Assembly (NCBI RefSeq): GCF_902167145.1
Contig: NC_050097.1
Coordinates: forward strand, 113,059,982-113,123,981
Direction: 5' to 3'
DNA: 64,000 nt
DNA from: Zea mays
Taxonomy: Eukaryota > Streptophyta > Magnoliopsida > Poales > Poaceae
The position numbers were made by a program, and so were the translations under genes. Of this stretch, positions 55,903-64,000 are shown in pieces (position 1 is the first letter of the stretch; each line of letters begins with the position of its first letter). The notes beneath the pieces were generated by a model. That model saw only the letters and a program-made list of their open reading frames with translations, did no database searches and had not been told where the DNA came from.

Positions 55903-56636
55903 TTGTGGGTAAAGTGCACAACCTCTGCAGAGTGTTTGAAAACTGATATATCAGTCGTGCTCGCGGTTATGAGCGGCCAAGGGAGCTCCAGTGATTAGTG
56001 GTACTTGATCAGAGATACTTTGGTACAGGTGGCTATGAGATCGATGGTTTTGGTTATGACTATGGTGCTGGTAAGTGGTATTCTTTCCGTTTGGAAAGGG
56101 TACATCGGGTTAAGAACTTGGGTTAATGCTAAAACTTGGCTTTCTATTAGTAAATAATAATCTGACCAACTAAAAGCAACTGCTTGACTTATCCCCACAT
56201 AAAGCTAGTCCACTACAGCCAAACAGGATACTTGCTGAGTATGTTGATGTGTACTCACCCTTGCTCTACACACCAAACCCCCCCCCATCCCCAGGTTGTC
56301 AGCATTGCAACCACTGCTCAGGCGAAGATGAAGCTGTGGAAGGAGACTTCCAGGAGTTCCAAGACTATGACGAGTTCTAGGCGTGGGTTAGTGGCAACCC
56401 CCAGTCGGCTGCCTGTGAAGGCCACGGTTATCTACGTTTCTTTTCCGCACTTTGATTTATTGTAAGGACTATATGGACGTCTCAGACGTATGATGTAATC
56501 GACTATTTCCCTTCTTAATACTATTTTGAGCACTGTGTGACGATGTCCATGTTATGTAACTACTGTGTACGTGAATAACTGATCCTGGCACGTACATGGT
56601 TCGCATTCGGTTTGCCTTCTAAAACCGGGTGTGACA
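55903..56636 (+). repeat. 3' LTR of the Tekay-like element, second part
   Basis: Resumes after the inserted element with the duplicated TTGTG. It is collinear with 38494-39218 and ends GGTGTGACA at 56636. Confidence 0.92.
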
Positions 56637-56984
56637 ACTGTTCACGCTGACTTGGCATTTGCTTTTGCGTCACGCTTGTACTCTTACCTTCTTTCAAGCC
56701 GAAGGTACATTTGTAACTTGATATCATTTCTATTTTTCCATAATAATTAAATAGAAATGAATTGATAATAATACATAATTGTTTATGTTATCTCTTATAC
56801 TTCATATGATTCCTTCTTCATTATTGTATGTTGTGCTGATGAAGGTATGCCCTTCATTACCTTCGTCTGAAAATCATTATATCCCAAGGGAAATAATGCT
56901 TCGAAGGACGAAGGACTTTAATGTTTAACATTTCTTGTGTTGCCTTGTTCTTAACTCATAGCATTTGAGAACAAGTCCCCAACA
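56637..56984 (+). repeat. 5' LTR of the Zeon-like element, second part
   Basis: Starts with the duplicated ACTGT, continues TCACGCTGAC and ends CCCCAACA. With 35935-36261 it makes an LTR of about 670 bp. Confidence 0.88.
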
Positions 56985-56998
56985 TTGGCGCCCACCTC
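56985..56998 (+). other. Primer-binding site of the Zeon-like element
   Basis: TTGGCGCCCACCTC directly follows the LTR end. The same sequence follows the LTR at 62896. Confidence 0.82.
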
Positions 56999-57043
56999 TG
57001 GTGAACTCTTTTTGACCACCTTCGGCAAGCATTGACCTTCGTC

Positions 57044-58570
57044 ATGCCACTGAAGAAAGCTTCAGCAACAGGCGTTACCGCTCTGCAGCCGCTTGACCCG
57101 AACCAGGAAACCCTTTCTCTTCGAGAGGCCTGAAGCCAGAAGAGGAAGGCCACTAGTCCAACACCCCAGGAGGACGAGTTGGACCATGAAATCAGGAACA
57201 TGGAAATGCTTCATCAACAGGTACAAAGAAAGAAGGAGAAGATGGCTTGACTAGCCGACCTTCAGAGGCAGATTGACGAAGCTACTGAAGAAGTACGCCA
57301 TCTCGCTCAAAATGAGCAAGAGCGAAGGCCCCAACATAGGGAGCTTCATCAAGAAGGCTTCTTCAACGAGGATGAATGGTATGAGGATTTCCATCATGGA
57401 AATTTTGCTTTTGATGACGCTTCTCCTCTGTCAGCAGAACTACAGGCTACACCTTGGCCCCCATCTTATAAGTCACCCCAGCTCCCTATGTATGACGGGC
57501 ACTCAGATCCAAAGCAGTTTCGGATGAGCTACGAAGCAACCATATCTTCATATGGAGGCAATACCGCAGTTATGGAGAAATCTTTCATCATGGCAGTCAA
57601 GAATGTTGCGCAAACCTGGTACTCCTCTCTTCGGCCAGGAACAATAACATCATGGCAGAAGCTGAAGGACATGTTGATCACCAGTTTCCAAGGGTTTCAG
57701 ATGAAGCCGGTTACTGCTCAAGCTTTGTTCCAATGCACGCAAGATCATGAAGAATACCTCCAGGCATATGTCCGAAGGTTCTTGCGTCTGAGGGCACAAG
57801 CGCCAACGGTGCCCAATGAAATTGTCATTGAGGCCATGATCAAGGGGCTTCGGCCAGGACCTACGGGCCAATACTTCGCCAGGAAACCCCCTCAGTCCCT
57901 GGAGAAATTGCTTCAAAAGATGGATGAATACATCCGCGCTGATAATGACTTTCGTCAAAGAAGGGAGGAAGCCTAGAGGTTCTCTGAGATGACCAGGGGC
58001 TTCGGAGGGAGAATCCACCCAAGGCACGTCAGATCAATCCACTCCTCCCAGAATGACGACAGAGGAAGTCAGCAACAGAGGCCACAGTATTCCTCGCAAA
58101 CTTCGGGGCAGCAACAAAGCTATCTTCGGCCGCTAGCTCCAAGGGGCAGAGACGCTAGGGGCTTCGGAGGAAGGTTTGGCGATCAGCCCAGGAAAATTTA
58201 TTGCTTATTCTGTGGTAAGAACAAGGGCCATACTACAAGGATGTGCCATGTCACCATTCAGACACAGAAGGAAATAGCAGAAGCTGCAGCTCAGCAGAAC
58301 GAGCCGAAGCAGGTCATGCATACTGCTTCATATCACTCGCCCTACATACCAGAGTATGTGGGTAACCATCCTGCAGCATCTGTTGCTTCGGCCAGTCAGC
58401 CACATGCATCTAGGCCACAGCCTCCACCTCCGCTACCACTACAACCTGCATATTCGCGCGGCCAACAGCCAGAAGGGAATCAACAGATCCATCAGCAGAG
58501 AGACTTCAGGGAGGAGTCCGAAGCTCGCACAGTCAACAGTACTGTGCCAGAGTCGAAGCATATCTACTAA
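57044..58570 (+). pseudogene. Gag of the Zeon-like element (three in-frame stops)
   Basis: The frame opens MPLKKASATGVTALQPLD and keeps one phase to the TAA at 58568-58570. It is interrupted by TGA at 57131-57133, TGA at 57248-57250 and TAG at 57974-57976. The core shows LPMYDGHSDPKQFRMSYEA, AQTWYSSLRPGTITSWQKL and EYLQAYVRRFLRLRAQAP, the retrotransposon Gag domain. The zinc knuckle CLFCGKNKGHTTRMC is near 58205, and a Pro/Gln-rich tail follows. No frameshift was seen. No protease or RT follows, so the element would depend on proteins supplied from elsewhere. Confidence 0.9.
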
Positions 58571-59663
58571 GAGATATCCTACCCTTGAATCAGTTTTTAC
58601 ATTTATTGTCATTCTCTTTCTTACTAAAGAACAGTTGTTGAAAACTTAGTTTTCTTGACGTTTTTAATTCCTTGTAATAGCTTCGTTCTTGCCATAATGA
58701 AAATATATCTTCTCCACAGACTTACGGAGTCCAAAAAGTCGCCGAGGCACAAAAAGCCGTTTCTAAGGCACAAATATCTTCGAAGCTACAAAAAGTCGTT
58801 CTACGGAACGCAGCGTAAGTTTGCCGAAGCTACAAAAAGTCGTTCCTAAGGGAGTGCAGTGTAAGTTTTCTGCTCAAAAGTCGTTCCAAAGGGAATGCAG
58901 AGCCAAATACCGCCGAAATATAAGGCGGAGCGCGAAAAGTCAACGCGAATACCGTCGAAATAGAAGGCGAAGAAGTTCAAAATATGTTCCTAAGGGAATG
59001 CAGAACTTACAGGGAAAAGTCAACGCTGATACACCGAAAAATAAGTGGTAAAGCCGAAAAATAAACGACAAAGAGATTGTGTATTCCATTGTGGGGATGT
59101 GTGTGTGTCTTCGGCACAAAGTATCATTTCGCATAGCATAACATCATCACATCATTTTGCATAACATAACATCATTCATCATATTGCATCAATGGCACAA
59201 GAAGGGGACATAATGTTGACCTTCGGAGAATGCTTCGAAAAAGTGAAATCGTGTTAAGGCACGAAATAAGTTTTGAAGAGATACGGCTTTATCAGCTCTG
59301 AAGTGGAGGAGAAAATCTTTTATTGACGAAGTATCAGTGTTATGGCGACGCTTGGAGCATTTTTATAAAATACTTTGATATCAAAGAAGAAAGTCTACTA
59401 CTAACGAAGCATTAATATTTCTGCGACGATTGGAGGATTTCTCTCGAAGCATAAAAACTCTTCTTTACGAAGCATGAAAAGAAGGGAAGGTGTTTTTTCG
59501 CCGAAGGCTCAAAAACGGTATGTACAATAAAAATTTTCATGCATCGCAAAGAAATATATTACAAAGTCATTTACACATTACATTACGAACTCATGAGTAC
59601 CAAATATTACAAGTGTAGTCCAACAAATATTACATTAATATTTTGGCAATATTTTTACAATAT
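58571..59663 (+). other. Non-coding internal region of the Zeon-like element
   Basis: No credible protein. Between 58730 and 59000 there are degenerate repeats of AAAAGTCGTTCCTAAGGGAATGCAG-like units (core GTCGTTCC-AAGGGA). Further on, CTTCG/CGAAG-rich sequence continues to the 3' end of the antisense gene. Confidence 0.65.
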
Positions 59664-62283
59664 CTATTCTTCTTCTCTCAAAACCTTGTCTGCAGCTTCG
59701 GTCAGAAGTTGTGTAACAACTTCGTCCATAATGGTTTCAGCCATGCTAATAATCTCTGATGATTCTTTTGCCTCTGCTTCGGCCAGTGGCTCGAAGGGCT
59801 CCGGGGGAGGAGATAATTCGGCTGTGGTAGAAAGCATAAATAAGTTCGAAGTTACAAAAATAAAAAATAAAGTTAAAAGCTATTAAGCAATACCTATCCG
59901 CCTTTCGAGTTCTGCAGCTTTTCAGCTGCCTTCGTTGCTTCCCTAGCATCGTGAGTGTCTTTTTCGCTTTTCTTTATTATTTCATGAGCTGTCCCTCGGC
60001 CCCATTTTCCCATATGTCAGTAAAGAATTTTCCACCAACTAAGCTTGCTTCGGCCGAGGGATCCTTCGTGTCATCAATAGAGAAAGCAGCTTCGGCTTGG
60101 GCCAGAATTTTCACATGTTCGCACCCCGCTTTCTCCAAAATAGCTGCGACTCCTCTTGCACCAGAAAAGGCACAGACGTCCCCGCGACCATTCAAAATCT
60201 CCTCAAAGGCGTCAGCCTCGCCGCTGATCCATTCAATTGGACCTTTGGGATCACCCAGTACGAAATTGTCTTCACTTGAATATGCGCCAACATTGGCGAA
60301 GCTAGTTTTTATCTTTTTTACACATGCTACAGATTTTTCATAACATCTTTCTTTTGAAGAGCGAAGCTCTACAACTGTTTTTCCCAGTAATTTTTCCAGT
60401 AGTCACTGGCGTCTCGGTTAGCTTCAGCAATAGCGCATTTCAATTTTGCTTCGGCCAGCTGTTTCCGAAGATCTTCAATTTTGCATTTTTGAGCTTCAGC
60501 TTGGGTTTTGAAAGTAACTTTGTCTTCTTTTATTTTGTTCACTAATGAATTTAGGATTTTATCTTTTTCAAGACCTTCGTTCCTTAGTTCGATTACTTCG
60601 GAACGAAGGTTGTTCAGAGCTATAGTACATCCTTCGTCTTCAGCATTTTTCTGAGCCCTGAGGGCATTACTAAGAATCAGGCCCTGCAGAAAGAAGTGTG
60701 ATATTAAGTATAAGCATATAAAACAAAATTTTGTTTTTAAATACGAAAAATTCATTCTCACACCTTCAAACTATTATATGCTAAGTTGTCCGCCAGTTCA
60801 TCTTTCGATAACACCGAAAGCCCATCTTCTAGTGTCTGGAATCCGAAGCTTTTGCCCATCTCCCGGCAGACAGAAATCTCCTTGCTGTCTGGGAGACAAT
60901 ACAAGAAATCTTCTTCTCCGCTGCCGTTGAATATCAATGCCCCCTTTGGATATTTTAATTTCTGGGCGTAATATTGAGCTTCTCGCTTTTCTTCTTCAGA
61001 TAACCTTTTTCCCAAAGCATGTCGTACAATATAATCAGCTACTTCGGAAGATGCTTCGGGAGTTGAAGTGACAGTTCTTTCAGGCAGAATTTGTTTTGCA
61101 GCTTCTTTTTCCGTTTCTTTTTCTCCGATTTCCAAGGATTTGTCTTTGGCAGGCTTTGAAGGTCCAGCTTCAGTCCCGGCCTGACTCTTTGTAGCATCGG
61201 CTTCAGTTAGCTTTGTCTCAGCCTGCGTTTTTGAAGCTTCAGCAGTTTTCCCTGGAGTAGAGCTTGAACTCTTTATCGTCTCCAGTACATCTAGTACATT
61301 AACCATCCTTTTCCTCTTGGGGGTCGCTATAAGATCTTTTTGTGCCTTCGGCACTGTCACTTCTGCTGAAGGGCTCAGAACTTCTGATATTTTTGTTTCT
61401 TCGATTCAGGTTCTTCAATTTTGTTAATCTTCGACATTGTAGTCGGTTCTTCAATCTTCTGCGTGAGGGCAGATTTGTCGGCTTTAGTAGCCGAAGATAT
61501 TTCACCGCTAAATTCAGGCACTGTGGCCGGTTCAATGTAGCGCGGTCGGTGAGTAAGTACCTTTACTTTTCTCCTCTTCGGTGCGGGCTCACCCGGAGCA
61601 GCTGAAGCAACATCCTTCCCAGAAGTTGCACTTTTTCTCTTTTGCCCCTTCGGCGGGTAGCGGTAGTTAGGATACATAAATCCGATGGCATCAAAAACTC
61701 TATTTAGCCTCTTCTTTTTCCGGCTCCCGAAGGCCGCAGATAACGCATTATCTTCCGCTTTGGAGTACGGCCCAAGCAGTTCATCACTTGTAGCTTTGAT
61801 ACATTTCAGCCAGTCATCATTTAGCTCATCAAATTTATCTCCATATTTGAAGTTGTATTTCAGTCGAACCAGCTCTCCTTCGCCAGTTTTAGTGATAGTC
61901 TCTTTTGGCATTTCCCACTTCTCTAAAAGTGGCCATATTCTGAAGGCTATGTGCTCCTGGATTAGGTCCCTTGTCCCGATGAAAGAGCAAACCGTGCCGA
62001 AGGCCCTTCGGCATCCTTCGGCTGCCTCATCAATCTCTACCTTCGGTTTTCGAAGGCCAAAGCGCTGCCAGATAGGACACATCATGATATCTTTAATGTC
62101 TTTTCGTACCTTTAAATCGTTTTTCACGTAGAACCATCCCTTCATCCAGTCTCTAGGCCACCTCTTCTGAAAGGTTGGCACTGGGCAGCTTAAGCCTGAA
62201 CGAGCGACGAAGCTATAGCAGCCAAAATTGTTATGATACTGTTCTTTACCCCAGGGCTTCGTCTCGTATAAAAGTTCGTGCAT
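59664..62283 (-). pseudogene. Antisense multi-exon gene of the Zeon-like element (frameshifted)
   Basis: A long coding region lies opposite to the element. A 302-codon frame (61375-62283) begins MHELLYETKPWGKEQYHNNF and contains RWPRDWMKGWFYVKNDL and FGSRKKKRLNRVFDAIGF. It resembles the 'putative gypsy type transposon' (Transposase_28-like) proteins of grasses. One lost base near 61385 shifts to the next frame (60758-61360), which is Lys/Glu-rich with EEDFLYCLPDSKEIS. An 80-bp intron (60684-60763, GT/AG) leads into a coiled-coil part with NNLRSEVIELRNEGLEKDK. Further pieces (EKAGCEHVKILAQAEAAF near 60090) lead to a stop at 59664. The N-terminal end may be cut by the element that starts near 62312. 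Confidence 0.7.
60684..60763 (-). other. Intron of the antisense gene
   Basis: On the minus strand the donor is AAG|GTGTGAG and the acceptor is CTTTCTGCAG|GGC. The flanking coding frames join in phase across it. Confidence 0.65.
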
Positions 62284-62311
62284 GCTGTAGAAACTTTTTG
62301 CACTTGGCTCC

Positions 62312-62896
62312 TGTTGGGTCTATGCTTCGTCGCCGAAGGTCTTCTAGGAAGAAGTGGCTCTCGGCTGAAGCTGTTTGTATGAGATGGCCGAAGGTTCCTC
62401 TTCATGAAGCTTCGGTATTACAAACCGACTTAAAGATAGAATGACCTTTTAGTCCATAAAGGTCTGAGTCAATGTTGTAAACTTTTATGAGGGGTATAAT
62501 TGTAATTCCTCACAGGCTGTGTCCTGTGCCTATAAATAGTGAACAGTATTCCTTTACTGTTCACGCATTCTGGTAATTGCAATCGCATCTTTCGGAATCC
62601 AACCTTTGCCAAGGCAGAGGTATTATTGTATTCAATGATTTAATATATTAAGTAAATATAATATAATTCGTCTATGATTTATTTACCCCTTTTATACCCT
62701 TTATTTTATGTTGTCTTACAATATCCATTGAAATTTTATTACGAAGACTTAAGCTTCGTAATTATACTCTCATCAACCTTCGTCCAAGGGCCATTATCCT
62801 CAAGGGAATAATGTTTCATGGACGAAGGACGTTAACATTTAACACTTTATGTTGCCTTGTTCTTAATTCATAGCATTTGAGAACAAGTCCCCAACA
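62312..62896 (+). repeat. 5' LTR of the Cinful-like element
   Basis: Terminal TGTTGGG and CCCAACA form a short inverted repeat. The TATA motif TATAAATAG at 62531 sits in a context (GTGCC before, GTGAACA after) very like 36231 in the Zeon LTR. The final 60 bases closely match those before 56984. The start position is tentative. Confidence 0.7.
62531..62539 (+). promoter_or_regulatory. TATA motif of the Cinful-like LTR
   Basis: TATAAATAG lies in the same relative position as in the Zeon LTR, and is the probable promoter for the pol transcript. Confidence 0.6.
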
Positions 62897-62910
62897 TTGG
62901 CGCCCACCTC
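62897..62910 (+). other. Primer-binding site of the Cinful-like element
   Basis: TTGGCGCCCACCTC directly after the LTR end is identical to the site at 56985. Confidence 0.8.
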
Positions 62911-62939
62911 CGGTGAACTCACTTCCACTTTTTGAGCTG

Positions 62940-64000
62940 ATGGCTTCGTTCAACGACCAAGCTGGAGCTGCTTCGAACCTGAAGCTGGTGCTCCCGATCA
63001 CAGGTGGTTCGTCCTCAGAGCCAGCTAACAAGAAACAAAAGAAGGAAGCACAGAGAAGGGTACAACATGTTGGGGTGCAAGGACCCTTCATCAAGTCAAG
63101 ATGGTCTCACATTCCTATTACCTTCTCCCAAGAGGACCTTCAGCTCAAGGATTACCCACACAACGATGCCATGGTTATCTCTTGTGTTATCAAAGGATTT
63201 CTGGTCCACAATGTCTTGGTTGACACAGGCAGTGCAGCTGATATCATATTTGCTAAGGCCTTCAGACAAATGCAAGAGCCAGAAGATAAGATTCATGATG
63301 CTACACATCCTCTCTGTGGCTTCGGAGGAAGACAGATTGTAGCACTGGGCAAGATCACCATGTCAGTGACCTTCGGGTTCATCAACAACACTAGAACTGA
63401 GCAAGTTGTGTTTGACATTGTTGACATGGAATACCCTTACAATGCAATTATTGTTCGTGGCACCCTCAATGCTTTTGAAGCAATTCTTCACCCTGCCTAT
63501 CTTTGCATGAAGATACCTTCGGATCAAGGACCCATCGCTATTCATGGAAGTCAGGAAGCTGCCAGAAGGGCCGAAGGAAACTGGACTGACTCAAAAGCAA
63601 TCCATAACATAGATGGAGCTGAAGCTTGTGAACAATACAAATTCAGAAGGGAGAAAGCAGCTTCAGCAGATCAGCCGAAGCCCAGGCTCTTATGTGAGGA
63701 TATAGCAGAGCAGAAGGTGCTGTTGGGCTCTCAGTTATCCGAAGAACAAGAGAAAACCTTGATAAGGTTTTTGTTCAACAACAAAGATGTTTTTGCATGG
63801 TCAGCCAATGATCTCTGCGGAGTTAATAGGGATGTTATTGAGCACTCGCTCAATGTCGATCCATCCTTCAGACCCAGAAAGCAGAAGCTTCAGAAAATGT
63901 CAGATGATAAGGCAGAAGGTGCTCGTAACGAAGTCAAAAGACTCCTCAGTGCAGGAGTTATCAGAGAAGTAAAGTACCCAGAATGGCTAGCTAACACTGT
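62940..64000 (+). CDS. pol: Cinful-like pol: protease and start of reverse transcriptase (open to window end)
   Basis: The ATG at 62940 gives MASFNDQAGAASNLKLVLPI and a frame of 353 codons with no stop, continuing beyond the window. The protease has VLVDTGSAADIIFAKAF near residue 98 and YPYNAIIVRGTLNAFEA near residue 168. After a linker (FLFNNKDVFAWSANDLCG) comes the start of RT (AGVIREVKYPEWLANT). No Gag or zinc knuckle precedes it; the ATG lies 43 bases after the LTR. The first 50 residues are Lys/Gln-rich with no Gag motif. The frame looks intact, unlike every other pol in this window. RNase H and integrase would be expected downstream. Confidence 0.88.
   Translation, partial: MASFNDQAGAASNLKLVLPITGGSSSEPANKKQKKEAQRRVQHVGVQGPFIKSRWSHIPITFSQEDLQLKDYPHNDAMVISCVIKGFLVHNVLVDTGSAADIIFAKAFRQMQEPEDKIHDATHPLCGFGGRQIVALGKITMSVTFGFINNTRTEQVVFDIVDMEYPYNAIIVRGTLNAFEAILHPAYLCMKIPSDQGPIAIHGSQEAARRAEGNWTDSKAIHNIDGAEACEQYKFRREKAASADQPKPRLLCEDIAEQKVLLGSQLSEEQEKTLIRFLFNNKDVFAWSANDLCGVNRDVIEHSLNVDPSFRPRKQKLQKMSDDKAEGARNEVKRLLSAGVIREVKYPEWLANT

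Larger units (their letters stand above)
36262..56636 (+). mobile_element. Tekay-like chromovirus (Gypsy, Del/Tekay lineage), itself interrupted
   Basis: LTRs begin TGTAACGCCC and end GGTGTGACA. A target duplication ACTGT flanks both ends (36257-36261 and 56637-56641). The order is 5' LTR (36262-39218), PBS, an extra ORF, gag-protease, RT-RNase H-integrase-chromodomain, polypurine tract and 3' LTR. The 3' LTR is split by a second element at 47753-55902. A C-terminal chromodomain and the pol motifs place it in the Tekay/Del group of chromoviruses. Coding lesions are few: one amber codon and two one-base shifts that offset each other. Confidence 0.92.
35935..62311 (+). mobile_element. Zeon-like Gypsy element (gag only), interrupted by the Tekay-like element
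   Basis: The 5' LTR starts TGTTGGGGGCC at 35935. It is split by the chromovirus at 36261/36262, resumes at 56642 and ends CCCCAACA at 56984. Next come a PBS (TTGGCGCCCACC), a broken gag frame (57044-58570), about 1.1 kb of non-coding DNA, and a long antisense gene-like region (59664-62283). No pol domains were found. Zeon-type elements of maize have gag without pol, and CTTCGG/CCGAAGG-rich DNA is typical. The 3' LTR is not in the window, apparently because another element interrupts it near 62312. Confidence 0.85.
62312..64000 (+). mobile_element. Cinful-like Gypsy element (pol without gag), 5' part
   Basis: An LTR of about 585 bp (TGTTGGG ... CCCAACA) is followed by the PBS TTGGCGCCCACC. 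About 40 bases later an ATG opens a protease-RT frame that remains open to the window end. No gag lies between. LTR and leader are roughly 80% like those of the Zeon-like element, so the two are relatives. The left boundary is less sure: an open antisense frame continues past 62312 to about 62400. The rest, including the 3' LTR, is outside the window. Confidence 0.78.

Noticed and set aside
62312..62896. Reading this LTR as the 3' LTR of the Zeon-like element
   Set aside because: No polypurine tract precedes it, it is only about 80% like the Zeon 5' LTR, and it is followed by its own PBS and a pol frame. A separate element fits better, although the left boundary stays tentative.

Overview
The window looks like maize (Zea mays) or a very close relative. 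Nearly all of it is nested plant transposable elements of kinds abundant in Zea: an Opie/Ji-like Copia element, Zeon/Cinful-like Gypsy elements, a Tekay-like chromovirus and a Tat-lineage Gypsy. Only one ordinary cellular gene was recognised, a GC-rich grass-style hydroxypyruvate/glyoxylate reductase (HPR3-like). Family names rest on remembered protein motifs and LTR ends, not on a database search.

Layout: (1) 1-21566, a minus-strand Tat-lineage Gypsy element. Its 5' LTR is at 20195-21566 and its 3' LTR is cut by the window start (1-519). Its gag and pol are badly decayed. A younger minus-strand Opie/Ji-like Copia element (6632-15543) sits inside its pol. (2) 21567-30721, a small tandem array of gene-fragment sequence containing a non-autonomous CACTA element (22597-24102, TSD CGA) and a two-gene Mutator-like element (24626-30212) with matching terminal inverted repeats and a perfect 9-bp target duplication. 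(3) 30722-31735, the HPR3-like gene on the minus strand. (4) 31736-35934, intergenic sequence and an eroded LTR element hit by a 5'-truncated LINE (34201-35611, 9-bp target duplication). (5) 35935 to the end, a Zeon-like gag-only Gypsy element. A Tekay-like chromovirus (36262-56636, TSD ACTGT) entered its 5' LTR, and a coding-free LTR element (47753-55902, TSD TTGTG) entered the 3' LTR of that chromovirus. Near 62312 a Cinful-like element begins, carrying an uninterrupted pol frame and no gag.

How the parts relate: the order of insertions can be read from the nesting, and hand-counted LTR differences agree with it (about 2.9% Tat, about 0.9% Tekay, under 1% Opie, about 0.3% for the coding-free element). 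The least ordinary items are the two-gene MULE with a convergent gene of unknown function, an extra open frame with a dsRBD-like region upstream of gag in the Tekay element, splice-acceptor-like sequences directly before both of its start codons, and the neighbouring gag-only and pol-only elements. No tRNA, rRNA, CRISPR or bacterial feature was seen.
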